Source of the DNA: Lactuca virosa
Lineage: Eukaryota; Streptophyta; Magnoliopsida; Asterales; Asteraceae
Assembly: GCA_928212115.1 (NCBI GenBank)
Contig: CAKMRJ010003334.1
Coordinates: 19,446,809-19,510,808 of the forward strand
Direction: 5' to 3'
Length of the DNA stretch: 64,000 nt
The notes under the pieces were generated by a model, which was given only the letters and a program-made list of their open reading frames with translations, did not search any database and was not told the origin of the DNA. Position numbers and translations under genes: made by a program. This document shows, piece by piece, positions 23,933 through 35,108 of the stretch (positions are counted from its first letter, which is position 1; every line of letters begins with the position of its first letter).

Positions 23933-24906
23933 ACTCGACGAGTTGGCTTCCCTACTCGTCGAGTAGCAACGGTTTTGATACGCGTGTTTAGTGACCTACT
24001 CGCCAAGTCCATGAAGGGACTCGACGAGTAGGAGCTGGCAGATGAAACCCTAAATCCCGGGGTTTTGCACCCTATTTAAAGGAGCCTCAGCCTCCTTTGG
24101 CCTCTCTACAGTCTTTGAGAGCTCAGTGAAACCCTAATTCGTGTGGTACTCTTCTTGGTGTGATTTAAGCCTTGGAAAGAAGGTTGGCTAGGAGGGAAAA
24201 GCTTGAAGAGCAAAGGAGTTGAAGCAAGGAAGGTGTGGGAAGCAGAACTTACCTCAGCTAGCACCTTCTGGAGGTATCAAGTTGCAATCTTTACTTCCCT
24301 TTCCTTCTAGATCTCTTTTCTTTTGGTTGAGTTTTAGGGTTTTATGGATTTTGAGTTGATATGGGGAGCTATGGGCTAGATCTGAAGTTGTAACTTCAGA
24401 TCTGGACCCTTCCTAAGTCCTAGAGTCATAAAGTTGCGGGTTTGGGAGTGATTGAGACCCTCCTTGTGCATGAAACCCCATTAAGAGCTTAGAATTGCCA
24501 TTAAGAGCTTTGTTAGCCATGCACACACGTAAAGTTTGCAACTTTACGTGATAAACATGCCTTAGAAGCTTGGACCTGCAATCTGGAACCTTGCCATAGC
24601 TTAAAAAGCATCTGCATGGATAAAGATCTGCGAGGACTCGGCGAGTTGGATGAGCAACTCGGCGAGTCCGTTGAAGATGGCCATAAACTCGACGAGTGGA
24701 TGAACAACTCGGCGAGTCCGTTGAAGATTGCCTTGAACTCGACGAGTCGTTCGAAGACTCGGCTAGTCGGCTAGGGTTTCTTCCAAATTCTTGGACACGT
24801 ATGAACTCGGCGAGTTAAAGGGGAACTCGACGAGCAAATCAAGGATTTCACGACTTCTCGAGTTCAGGAAGGACTCGACTAGTCGGTGATCTGCACTCGA
24901 CGAGTC
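23933..24906 (+). repeat. Two ACTCGnCGAGT box clusters flanking the C promoter
   Basis: Upstream cluster 23933-24031 and downstream cluster 24634-24906 carry many copies of the pseudo-palindromic 11-mer with central A, C, G or T. The telo-box/TATA core lies between them. Confidence 0.85.
24045..24080 (+). promoter_or_regulatory. Core promoter of element C
   Basis: AAACCCTAAATCCCGGGGTTTT followed by GCACCCTATTTAAA. Transcription probably starts about 30 bp further on. Same layout as in the other LTRs. Confidence 0.6.
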
Positions 24907-25093
24907 AAGTCAACATGGACTGTTGACTTTGACTGTGGACTTTGACTTTGACCAAGGGTTGACCAGTTGACTTCTGAGGGTATTCTGGTAATTCGGAGAT
25001 TTATAAAAAAGGGTTTTATGGTAACTATAGGTGGTGGAGTTCGTGTTGGTGATCCGGGAGTTGAGCTTTCTAGTTTCAGACGTCAGTTGCAAG

Positions 25094-25720
25094 GTGAGTT
25101 ATCCTCCCTATATCAACAGGGTCTAAGGCACCAAGGCCGGCCCTTATGGATTTGTATTTGGATTATTACATAATAGGTGCATCTTTTCGCATCCTGCTAG
25201 TTAGGATGGTGATATGCTTATGTTAGTGATCGGGTTCGGTCGATATCCTAGTTACAGGATTATGCTATGATATGACATGGGTACGTCGGAGTCCTGGTTT
25301 AGGACGCTGCTATGCTATTTGATCTGTTAGATCGGTTTGTTTGTTATTATGATAGCCTCTGAATGTATGTGTACATGTTGTTCGACTTGAGTGTTGGGTT
25401 GAGGTGGTCCTGCTTTGTGCTGAAGGCCAACATACCTAGGGTGGTCCGGATAGACTACAAAACCCAAGAGGGTAGGATAGTCATACCGAAGGCCCGGTGA
25501 GCGGTCCGGATAGGCTGAAGGCCCCGTGAGGTGGTCCAGACGTGCCGAAGGCTCGGAGAGCGGTCCAGATAGACTAAAGGCCTGCGAGGCGGTCCAGTCA
25601 GGTTGAAGGCTCATATTGCTTGCTGTTTGGTTATATGTTTACATGGCATGGTTATGTGGTTGGTATTTTGGGGGTAACTCACTAAGCTCTCGGGCTTACA
25701 GTTTCAGTTTATTGTTTCAG
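25094..25720 (+). other. Putative LTR-leader intron, element C 5' LTR
   Basis: Donor CAAG/GTGAGT and acceptor TTGTTTCAG/GTAC, 627 nt. It contains about six GGTCC...GAAGGC units (25440-25612), some forming CCGA-AGGC-TCGG stems, and the conserved box CTCACTAAGCTC...GCTTAC at 25678-25700. The copy in the 3' LTR is at 32560-33186 with the same length. Confidence 0.6.
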
Positions 25721-25896
25721 GTACATCAGGGGATCGCGGCAAGGCGAAGGCATGATCGTACAGCTCCTCCTCTTATGTTTATGTTTCTGGGAATACTCTG
25801 ATCAAAATGTATTTTGAAAACAAAGTTGTAATGTTTTGATGAACTTGACATGTTTTGAAAGTTTAAATTTGTTCGAAATTTTTGGGTGTTTCAAGT

Positions 25897-25909
25897 TGGT
25901 ATCAGAGCC
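25897..25909 (+). promoter_or_regulatory. Primer binding site (initiator tRNA-Met), element C
   Basis: TGGTATCAGAGCC lies three bases after the 5' LTR, complementary to the 3' end of initiator tRNA-Met. Confidence 0.93.
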
Positions 25910-26675
25910 TTGGTTTGAGTGAATTGGAGGAACACTCGTGTGAATCCAGTCTCAAATCAAGGAAAGGATTTTAAAATGAATTTTTAAATGGTTTTCAAAA
26001 TAAGTAAAGGAGGATGCAGGGTGTACGATCAGCCAGAGCCAGTAGGTAGACCCCAAAATACCATACAATTAATTGATGATGTGATATGTTAAAACAGCAT
26101 GCTAGTACTAGGCTAGGGATCTTCAGGAATTGCATGATAGAATTGCCTGATTAAATGATGCCTATTAGCCTAGGGTTTCCTTTATATGAGATTGACATCA
26201 TTACTGTAGTTGATTAGTGTATGCATCACGGTTATACATAATTAAGATCTTATAGCCTGAGGATGTTTGATTTGGCCTTATGTTCTGTTCTTGTTTGATT
26301 GGGAGCTTAGGGTAGGATTGGATATTCGAAAGTCTATCGGGTCCAGCGTTATGTATGGCTAGCATACACTAGCGCTGCAGGGTTGGTGGAAGTTTCACGG
26401 ATAGGTGGGTTGTGTGAGGCCAAGGGGCCAGTCATAAGATATTTAGTATTCCTCTAGGAGTGAGGATTGAGCGCTCGCCATGTTGTGTATCTAGTTAGGG
26501 TATTGTGGTGATGCTTGAGACAAATATGGGTAGGTGTGGAAGGTAGTATGGGCCCGTACTACTGAAAGAACAGGACCCATACACGTGTCAAGTAAGTCAC
26601 AATCCCAAGGATTTGTAGGGAGTTGGCTCCCAGTTATTTATATGGATTATCTTATATCTTGTGGTATGTTTCAGA
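25910..26675 (+). other. Leader of element C between primer site and gag
   Basis: About 770 bp, no coding signal. It is alignable in patches with the leader of A. It ends at the gag ATG at 26676. Confidence 0.75.
26543..26562 (+). promoter_or_regulatory. Dimer-site-like hairpin in leader C
   Basis: GTAGTA-TGGGCCCG-TACTAC: a 6-bp perfect stem with the palindrome GGGCCC in the loop, 114 nt before gag. Position and stem are conserved with element A. Confidence 0.55.
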
Positions 26676-27925
26676 ATGGTGATGACGAGACGCTTTGTGG
26701 CTGGATCCGGTTCGGGATCAGGATCGGGGGACGGAGGCCAGGAGGGTCCAACAGTACCTGAGACAGTGGTGCAGATGGGTACAGAGGAGTTGGATGCCAG
26801 GATCTGAGAGATCTTACATGATGAGGTTGCTGCTGCATTCCGGGCACAGTTACCAGAGATGTTTGGGTCGATTAAGACCGCCATGGTGGAGTACTTTGAT
26901 GAGCGTTATGCCGCCCTTGCAGAGACAGCCGCCGCAACAGCTGCATCAGCTGTATCAGCGGCAGGGGGAGGAGTTGGTAGAGGTTTTCAGTACCGGGACT
27001 TCGATAACACGAAGCCCCCTACTTTTGATGGGACGCAGGATCCCATCAAGGCTATGAGATGGATTTCATATGTGGAGGGGTGTTTCTTCACCTGCTCGTG
27101 TCCTGCTGACCAGAAGGTCAGGTGTGCTCTGAACCTGCTTAGGTCTGGGGCCAAGGACTGGTGGAGACTTACGACTGGGTCGTACACTGATGATCAGAGA
27201 GCTGCTGTTACTTGGGAGCAGTTCGGGGACATGTTCCGCGCCAGTTACATTCCGTGGGTCGAGCGGGAACGTTTGGCACAGGAATTTTTGAGTCTGAGAC
27301 AGGATGGAGAAACGGTGACGGAGATCACCCGCATGTTCACTGAGAGGGCGATGTTCTGCCCTGAGTTCACGTCTGAGCAGGCCCAGATGACACGTTATCT
27401 GAGCATGCTCAAGACTGACATTCGACAGTTTGTTGCCAAACAGCGATGTGATACTCTATTGGAGTTACAGGAGGCCGCTAGGTGGTGTGAGTTGGAGATC
27501 GAGCTGCAGTTAAGGGAGCAGCGGCCGGCCCCAGTGCATTCGCAGTCGGCACCGAAGCGGTCTAAGACCGCTGATTCTAGGGCCGGGGGTCAACAGGGCC
27601 GCACTTGTGGAAAGTGCGGCAAGGGCCATACTGGAGCTTGTCGAGCCAGTAGCGGGTGCCACAGGTGTGGCAAGGAGGGGCATTTTGCTAGGGACTGCCG
27701 TCAGTCTGCCCCTGCCTCGGATATGAGGTTATGCTATCATTGTCATCAGGTTGGTCACGTGAAGACCAACTGTCCACAGCTGGCGGCCAAGCCGGCACAG
27801 GCCCCAGCGCCAGCTACACTGAGGATTACCGATGGGAGACAGGGTAGGGCAGAGCCCCCGAAGGCTCAGGGTCGCCTTTCAACTTACCGCAGAGGAGGCC
27901 AGGGCAGCACCAGATATGGTTGTTG
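26676..27925 (+). pseudogene. gag: Element C gag, one stop and one frameshift
   Basis: Capsid/nucleocapsid protein of the element. The ATG at 26676 matches the start used in A (Met-Val-x-Thr-Arg, then a Gly-Ser repeat). A TGA at 26805-26807 replaces an Arg codon, so the long open frame appears to begin only at ATG 26859. The gag domain with its DWW motif is around 27160, and three zinc clusters are intact near 27606-27775: CGKC-x3-H-x3-C and two CX2CX4HX4C knuckles. A small indel near 27866 shifts the frame for the last roughly 20 codons before the putative intron donor. Apart from the Arg-to-stop change it is better preserved than gag A. Confidence 0.88.
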
Positions 27926-27992
27926 GTATGTTTCTATCCTTCATCTCGTTTTCTATATCTGTTGTATGCTTATCTGTTGTACCTGTGATTAG
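27926..27992 (+). other. Putative intron between gag and protease, element C
   Basis: Donor G/GTATGT at 27926, acceptor GTGATTAG ending at 27992, 67 nt, T-rich. Removal rejoins a Gly codon (phase 1) and brings pol into frame. Its length is not a multiple of three, so unspliced RNA stops soon after gag. Confidence 0.65.
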
Positions 27993-30900
27993 GTACGTTT
28001 TTAGTGAACTCTTTGCCTGCTTTGGTCTTATTTGACTCGGGGGCGAGTCGGTCCTTCGTATCTTAGACATTTAGTAGGGAGTTCAGTGCGCCAGTGGGCG
28101 AGTTAGAGCGTCCGTTGCGAGTGTCTATCGCCAACGAACTCGGGGTTTCTGCTTCTTCAGTTTATCGAGGGTGTGACTTGGAGATTTTCGGGGTGTCCTT
28201 TCCGATAGATTTGATTCCGATCCCCATGGTGGAGGTGTGCGTGATTGTAGGCATGGATTGGCTCAGTCGGTTCGGTGCCATGATCGACTGTGAGGGGCAG
28301 CGAGTAGTAGTTCGAACCCCAAGTGGGGGAGAACTGGTGGTATATGGGGAGGGCACCAGAGTAGGATTAGGGTTTTGTTCAGCTGCCAGGGCTCGGCAGT
28401 ACATTCAACACGGGTGTGGGGGTTATCTAGCATATGTGGTAGATACGCGGGTCAGGGATCAGATTCCGGTTTCCGATGTATCAGTGGTCAGGGAGTTTGC
28501 AGATGTGTTTCCGGAGGAATTGCAAGGGATACCTCTGGAGAGGCAGGTCGAGTTCAGGATCGACCTGGTGCCAGGTGTGGCCCCTATCGCTAAGGTGACG
28601 TACCGATTGGCACCACCAGAGATGCAGGAGTTGTCGTCGCAGCTGCAGGAACTGCTAGGCAAGCAGTTCATTCGACCTAGCAGTTCTCCATGGGGAGCGT
28701 CGATTCTTTTTGTCCGGAAGAAGGACGGTTCGCACTGGATGTGCATTGATTACCGGGAGTTGAATAAGTTAATGGTGAAGAACCGTTACCCACTCCCGAG
28801 GATAGACGATCTCTTCGATCAGTTGCAGGGCGCATCTTGGTTTTCCAAGATAGACTTGAGGTCTGGGTATCGTCAGGTCAGGGTCAGAGAGGAGGACGTG
28901 GAGAAGACCGCGTTCCGAACTCGTTATGGGCATTACGAGTTCGTGGTGATGCCGTTTGGGCTCACCAACGCGCCAGCAGTGTTCATGGACCTGATGAATC
29001 TGGTCTGCAGACCGATGCTTGATCGCTCGGTCATAGTGTTTATAGATGATATCTTGGTGTATTCCAAGACCCGAGAGCAGCACGAGGAACATCTGCGAGA
29101 GTTATTGGTAGTTCTGAGACGAGAACGGTTGTATGCCAAGTTCTCGAAGTGTGAGTTTTGGTTACGAGAGGTCCAGTTCCTCGGACATCTCGTTAACCAG
29201 GAGGGGATTTTGGTCGATCCGGCCAAAATCGAGGCGGTTATGCAGTGGGAGATTCCGAAATCTCCCTCAGATATTAGGAGCTTTCTGGGATTGGCAGGGT
29301 ACTACCGGAGGTTCATACGGGATTTCTCCAAAATTGCAGTACCCCTCACTCGTCTGACGAGGAAGGGAGTGGATTTCCGGTGGGGACCCGAGCAGCAGAG
29401 GGCGTTTGAGACCCTCCGTCAGCGGTTGTGCGAGGCCCCAGTCTTGACACTCCCAGAGGGAGTTGAGGATTTTGTGGTGTTTTGTGATGCATCCATCACA
29501 GGCTTAGGGGCGGTCCCCATGCAGAGGGGACGAGTGATAGCTTATGCATCGCGGCAGCTAAAGCCGCATGAGACGAGATACCCTACGCATGACTTGGAGC
29601 TGGGGGCGGTGGTGTTCGCCCTCAAGATATGGAGACATTACCTCTATGGGGTCCACTGTACCATTTATACGGGTCACAAGAGCTTGAGACATATCATGGA
29701 TCAGCCAAACCTGAACATGAGGCAGCGTAGGTGGCTGGATGTAGTCAAGGACTACGATTGCGAGATCATTTACCATCCTGGTAAAGCGAATGTAGTTGCG
29801 GATGCTTTGAGCCGCAAGTCAGCTGGGTCTTCCACCCCAGCGGTATGTATGAGGATAGCGGTGGATTCCCCGCTTGTGAGTTTGATCAGAGATGCCCAGG
29901 TTGAGGGCATACGACCGGAAAATTGGAAGCTGGAGAGGATCAAGGGTGAGAATACCCGGTTCATGTGGGATAGTCGGGGACTATTGACCCGATGCGGTCG
30001 GGTTTGGGTTCCAATGTCAGGTGGGGTTAGGCAGACGGTTATGGAGGAGGCTCATAAGTCTCACTTCTCTATTCACCCGGGGGTCACCAAGATGTACCGA
30101 GATTTGAGTATGAGCTATTGGTGGTCGTGCATGAAGCGAGAAATCGCTTGGTACGTCGAGAGGTGCTTGACCTGTAGGATGGTCAAGGCCGAGCATCAGA
30201 AGCCGCATGGCAAGCTGCAGCCCCTGGAGGTTCCCATGTGGAAATGGGAACAAATCACGATGGATTTTATTACCAAGTTGCCGAGGACGGCGAAGGGGTT
30301 TGATGCTATATGGGTCATCGTGGATCGATTGACCAAGAGTGCCCATTTCTTGGCTATACGGGAGAGCTCATCGGCTGAGAAATTGGCCGAAGTGTACGTT
30401 CGCGAGATTGTGTCTCGCCATGGGGTTCCCGTTTCCATTGTCTCTGATCGGGACGTCAGGTTTACCTCACGCTTCTGGCAAAAGTTCCACGAGGAGTTGG
30501 GCACACGGTTGCACTTCAGCACAGCATTCCACCTGCAGACAGACGGCCAGAGCGAACGGACTATTCATACCCTCGATGACATGTTGAGGGAGTGTGTCAT
30601 TGATTTCGGTGGGAGTTAGGATTCTCACCTACCGCTTGCGGAGTTCGCCTACAACAACAGCTACCATTCTAGCCTTGGCGCCCCGCCATTCGAGTTGTTG
30701 TACGGGCGGAGATGTCGCACCCCGGTTTGTTGGGGCGAGGTTGGCCACAGGGTGATGGGTAGGACGGAGGTGGTCTTGCAGACTACCGAGAAGATTCAGC
30801 AGATTAGGCAGCGGCTGCAGACCGCTTAGAGTCGGCAGAAGAGTTACGCCGACTGGCGCCGCTCCGAGTTAGAGTTTCAGGTCGGTGACATGGTACTCAT

Positions 30901-31324
30901 GAAGATCTCACCCTGGAAAGGCGTGATTCGCTTCAGGAAGAGGGGAAAGTTGGGTCCCCGATATATTGGTCCATTTAGGATCATTGCCAGGGTTGGCAAG
31001 GTGGCTTACAGGCTAGAGCTGCCGGAGGAGCTTAGTCGGATAAACAGCACTTTCCACGTTTCGCAGCTGTGAAAGTGCATTATGGATCAAGAGGCGGTGG
31101 TGCCGCTGGATGATATTCAGGTTGATGAACGCCTGAATTACGTGGGGAGGCCTGTAGCCATCTTGGAAAGGAAGAAGAAGATTTTGCGGTATAAAGAGAT
31201 ACCTTTGGTAAAAGTGCAGTGGGAGCATCGGAAAGGATCCGAGTGGACGTGGGAGCCGGAGGCGGAAATGCGGGAGCATTACCCGGCATTGTTTATTCCA
31301 ACGGACTTCGGGGGCGAAGTCTAG
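27993..31324 (+). pseudogene. pol: Element C pol (PR-RT-RNaseH-INT-chromodomain), five stops
   Basis: One reading frame runs from the acceptor to 31324 with no frameshift. Order: protease with DSG motif (about 28034), RT with the FIDD catalytic motif (about 29043), RNase H with CDAS (about 29485), integrase HHCC zinc site (HxxxH near 30053, CLTC near 30168), DDE core (first Asp near 30260, second near 30450, Glu near 30550), and a chromodomain-like tail with SEWTWEP (about 31240). The frame is closed by TAG at 28064, TAG at 30617, TAG at 30827, TGA at 31070 and the normal TAG at 31322. The first four are single transitions away from Gln, Trp, Gln and Arg. The tail is thought to steer chromovirus integrase to silent chromatin. 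Confidence 0.93.
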
Positions 31325-31328
31325 TTCA

Positions 31329-31341
31329 AGTGGGGGAGAAT
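31329..31341 (+). promoter_or_regulatory. Polypurine tract of element C
   Basis: AAGTGGGGGAGAA sits immediately before the 3' LTR, a few bases after the pol stop. Confidence 0.9.
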
Positions 31342-33359
31342 TGTAACGCCCCGATTCCCAGGTATTGTTTAAATAAGAATTACTTGGTTTCAAGGCCTAC
31401 TCGACGAGTTGGCTGCCCTACTCGTCGAGTAGCAACGGGTTTGATACGCGTGTTTAGTGACCTACTTGCCGAGTCCATGAAGGGACTCGACGAGTAGGAG
31501 CTGGCAGATGAAACCCTAAATCTCGGGGTTTTGCACCCTATTTAAAGGAGCCTCAGCCTCCTTTGGCCTCTCTACAGTCTTTGAGAGCTCAGTGAAACCC
31601 TAATTCGTGTGGTACTCTTCTTGGTGTGATTTAAGCCTTGGAAAGAAGGTTGGCTAGGAGGGAAAAGCTTGAAGAGCAAAGGAGTTGAAGCAAGGAAGGT
31701 GTGGGAAGCAGAACTTACCTCAGCTAGCACCTTTTGGAGGTATCAAGTTGCAATCTTTACTTCCCTTTCCTTCTAGATCTCTTTTCTTTTGGTTGAGTTT
31801 TAGGGTTTTATGGATTTTGAGTTGATATGGAGAGCTATGGGCTAGATCTGAAGTTGTAACTTCAGATCTGGACCCTTCCTAAGTCCTAGAGTCATAAAGT
31901 TGTGGGTTTGGAAGTGATTGAGACCTCCCTTGTGCATGAAACCCCATTAAGAGCTTAGAATTGCCATTAAGAGCTTTGTTAGCCATGCACACACGTAAAA
32001 TTTGCAACTTTACGTGATAAACATGCCTTAGAAGCTTGGACCTGCAATCTGGAACCTTGCCATGGCTTAAAAAGCATCTGCATGGATAAAGATCTGCGAG
32101 GACTCGGCGAGTTGGATGAGCAACTCGGCGAGCCCGTTGAAGATGGCCATGAACTCGACGAGTGGATGAACAACTCAGCGAGTCCGTTGAAGATTGCCTT
32201 GAACTCGACGAGTTGTTCGAAGACTCGGCGAGTCGGCTAGGGTTTCTCCCAAATTCTTCGACACGTATGAACTCGGCGAGTTAAAGGGGAACTCGACGAG
32301 CAAATCAAGGATTTCACGACTTCTCGAGTTCAGGAAGGACTCGACGAGTCGGTGATCTGCACTCGACTAGTCAAGTCAACATGGACTGTTGACTTTGACT
32401 GTGGACTTTGACTTAGACCAAGGGTTGACCAGTTGACTTCTGAGGGTATTCTGGTAATTCGGAGATTTATAAAAAAGGGTTTTATGGTAACTATAGGTGG
32501 TGGAATTCGTGTTGGTGATCCGGGAGTTGAGCTTTCTAGTTTCAGACGTCAGTTGCAAGGTGAGTTATCCTCCCTATATCAACAGGGTCTAAGGCACCAA
32601 GGCCGGCCCTTATGGATTTGTATTTGGATTATTACATAATAGGTGCATCTTTTCGCATCCTGCTAGTTAGGATGGTGATATGCTTATGTTAGTGATCGGG
32701 TTCGGTCGATATCCTAGTTACAGGATTATGCTATGATATGACATGGGTACGTCGGAGTCCTGGTTTAGGACGCTGCTATGCTATTTGATTTGTTAGATCG
32801 GTTTGTCTGTTATTATGATAGCCTCTGAATGTATGTGCACATGTTGTTCGACTTGAGTGTTGGGTTGAGGCGGTCCTGCTTTGTGCTGAAGGCCAACATA
32901 CCCAGGGCGGTCCGGATAGACTACAAAACCCAAGAAGGTATGATAGTCAGACCGAAGGCCTGGTGAGCGGTCCGGATAGGCTGAAGGCCCCGCGAGGCGG
33001 TCCAGACGTGCCGAAGGCTCGGAGAGCGGTCCAGATAGACTAAAGGCCTGCGAGGCGGTCCAGTCAGGCTGAAGGCTCATATTGCTTGCTGTTTGGTTAT
33101 ATGTTTACATGGCATGGTTATGTGGTTGGTATTTTGGGGGTAACTCACTAAGCTCTCGGGCTTACAGTTTTAGTTTATTGTTTCAGGTACATCAGGGGAT
33201 CGCGGCAAGGCGAAGGCATGATCGTACAACTCCTCCTCTTATGTTTATGTTTCTGGGAATACTCTGATCAAAATGTATTTTGAAAACAAAGTTGTAATGT
33301 TTTGATGAACTTGACATGTTTTGAAAGTTTAAATTTGTTCGAAATTTTTGGGTGTTTCA
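31342..33359 (+). repeat. Element C 3' LTR
   Basis: 2018 bp, near identical to 23875-25893 with scattered single-base differences. It contains the same promoter, box clusters (31396-31498 and 32098-32371) and putative intron (32560-33186). Confidence 0.94.
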
Positions 33360-33523
33360 AGTTGGTATCAGAGCCTTGGTTTGAGTGAATTGGAGGAACA
33401 CTCGTGTGAATCCAGTCTCAAATCAAGGAAAGGATTTTAAAATGAATTTTTAAATGGTTTTCAAAATAAGTAAAGGAGGATGCAGGGTGTACGATCAGCC
33501 AGAGCCAGTAAGTAGACCCCAAA
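33360..33523 (+). repeat. Second copy of primer site and leader start after 3' LTR C
   Basis: These 164 bp repeat 25894-26053 almost exactly, including TGGTATCAGAGCC. An element normally ends at its LTR, so this shows a former tandem LTR-internal-LTR-internal array that was cut at 33523. Confidence 0.9.
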
Positions 33524-34081
33524 GGCAGTAGCAGGTGAGTCTTCTCCCGGTGCTCGTGAGTGAAAGGCACCAATATCGACCCACTAAGTTTTGTATGTAG
33601 GATGCTAGCTATTTTTGTGCCTCTCGCGTGTTTGTATGAGCCCATGTGGTAGAATTTTTGTATTTGTGATGACCAGCTGGGTCTAACTGTTATTATTGTG
33701 TTATGTTGTTTATGTGCGACTGAGACTGCTGATAGTCTCTAGGGTTGCTGATAACCCACCGGGCGTGCTGTTAGACCACTGGGACTGTTGATAATCCCCA
33801 GGGTTGCTGATAACCCATGGGTGTTTATTTGTGTTGTGTTGTGCGTGATATTTTTGGGAACTCACTAAGTTTTGTGCTTACAATTTGTGGTTTAAATGTT
33901 TCAGGTTTTCTTATAATAAAGGAGTGGAACGGCTCGATTGCATCGCATCAATGGGGGACTTGTGTACATGATAACTTTTTAAATGATACTCTGATAAATG
34001 TTGTAAGATATTGTAGTTGTGACTTGAATAAACACTTAAAGTTTTAATTGAAAATTTTGGGTTGAAATTTGGGGCGTTACA
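33524..34081 (+). repeat. LTR fragment H (3' part)
   Basis: Begins at the breakpoint with a donor CAG/GTGAGT (33534/33535) and ends GGGGCGTTACA at 34081. It carries a hairpin array (33722-33816), the conserved box (33859-33881) and acceptor TTTCAG/GT at 33904. The 5' part, including promoter, is missing. Confidence 0.8.
33722..33816 (+). repeat. Hairpin array with constant GCTGAT loop, LTR H
   Basis: GAGACT-GCTGAT-AGTCTC (33722-33739), GGGTT-GCTGAT-AACCC (33742-33757 and 33801-33816), with related weaker units between. Stems differ but remain paired, and the loop stays GCTGAT. Confidence 0.85.
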
Positions 34082-35051
34082 TGGACAAATTGAGTTTGTC
34101 TCATTTTCATCATCAGATTCATCAATAACTTGATCTTGATAACTAAACAGTTTAGGGTTATACCTTAATTTTTTCAGTTATCGCATAAATTGTTACTTCT
34201 TTCTCATCATTATACAAGCATCACCATGAAGTTCTTATCATTATCAAGTTCAATAAATCATTCCTCTTTTGCATGTTTGTCAACAAATACTATTGAAAAA
34301 GCAATATTGTTTTGTGATAGATAAAGTTTTTTCACCTCTTCAACTAGATGATTTAAGTCCTATGCACATGTGTCTATATATAGAGATTTTGTAGATCCAA
34401 AACAATATACTTGCCTACATGAGTTCCTGGCTAACCGAAAGAAGCCTCCATGTTTCAGTTTAAATTTGTATTTCGATATTACTTGCCTAACAACCATAAC
34501 GAAAAAAATAATGGGATTGAAGGGCCACATAAAATAACATTCATCTTGCTTGTAAGAACTTACTCAATTATCGATGAGTGAACACTTATCTTCCATGCCG
34601 GTGTATCAGTCTCATCATCCATCAAAATTAATTAAATAAAAAAAGATTACATGTTGCGATTATAAGAGGAGGAGCAGAAAATTTAATCAAATGCATAACC
34701 ACAATAAATAGAATACAAAAACTAATCAAATATACAACCAAATTTAATCAAATAAGGAAAACGATTTACCTGTGATGAAAAAGACGGACTTGATTAGTCC
34801 ACTGCAATGATGAACACACAAACAGCAATAGGCAAGTATGAAGAATAATACCTGCGATTAGGTGGAGATGATTAGAAGAAATCACGTGATACCCTGCGAT
34901 TAGGAGGAAATGATTAGGAGAATTCACCTCTGATGCGATTAACCATAATTAAAATGATGTAACTTTAATCTTTTATTTAGAAATGTTATTTTAGTAACAA
35001 TATATGTAATTTTAAAATTCAGATAAGTTTTTTAATATTATATTAGTTTAA

Positions 35052-35055
<4 letters not shown>

Positions 35056-35104
<49 letters not shown>
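35056..35104. repeat. (TA)n microsatellite
   Basis: About 24 uninterrupted TA units. Others are at 49510-49538, 56775-56830 and 60550-60597. Confidence 0.95.

Positions 35105-35108
<4 letters not shown>

Larger units (their letters stand above)
23875..25893 (+). repeat. Element C 5' LTR
   Basis: TGTAACGCCCCG to GTGTTTCA, about 2.0 kb, followed three bases later by the primer site. It carries box clusters at 23933-24031 and 24634-24906, the core promoter at 24045-24080 and the leader-intron module. Confidence 0.94.
23875..33359 (+). mobile_element. Element C: Ty3/gypsy chromovirus (Del/Tekay-like), plus strand
   Basis: A 9.5 kb LTR retrotransposon related to A: 5' LTR, iMet primer site, leader, gag, gag-pol gap, pol, polypurine tract, 3' LTR. 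The two LTRs are about 2018 bp each and nearly identical, so it is the younger full-length copy here. All domains are present in order, but gag and pol carry single-base nonsense mutations and one frameshift, so it would need proteins from elsewhere. Five bases before the left LTR are ATATC. A matching right duplication is absent because the sequence after the right LTR runs into a second copy of the internal start. Confidence 0.94.

Noticed and set aside
26597..31393. Minus-strand open frames across element C
   Set aside because: Shadows of gag and pol for the same reason.
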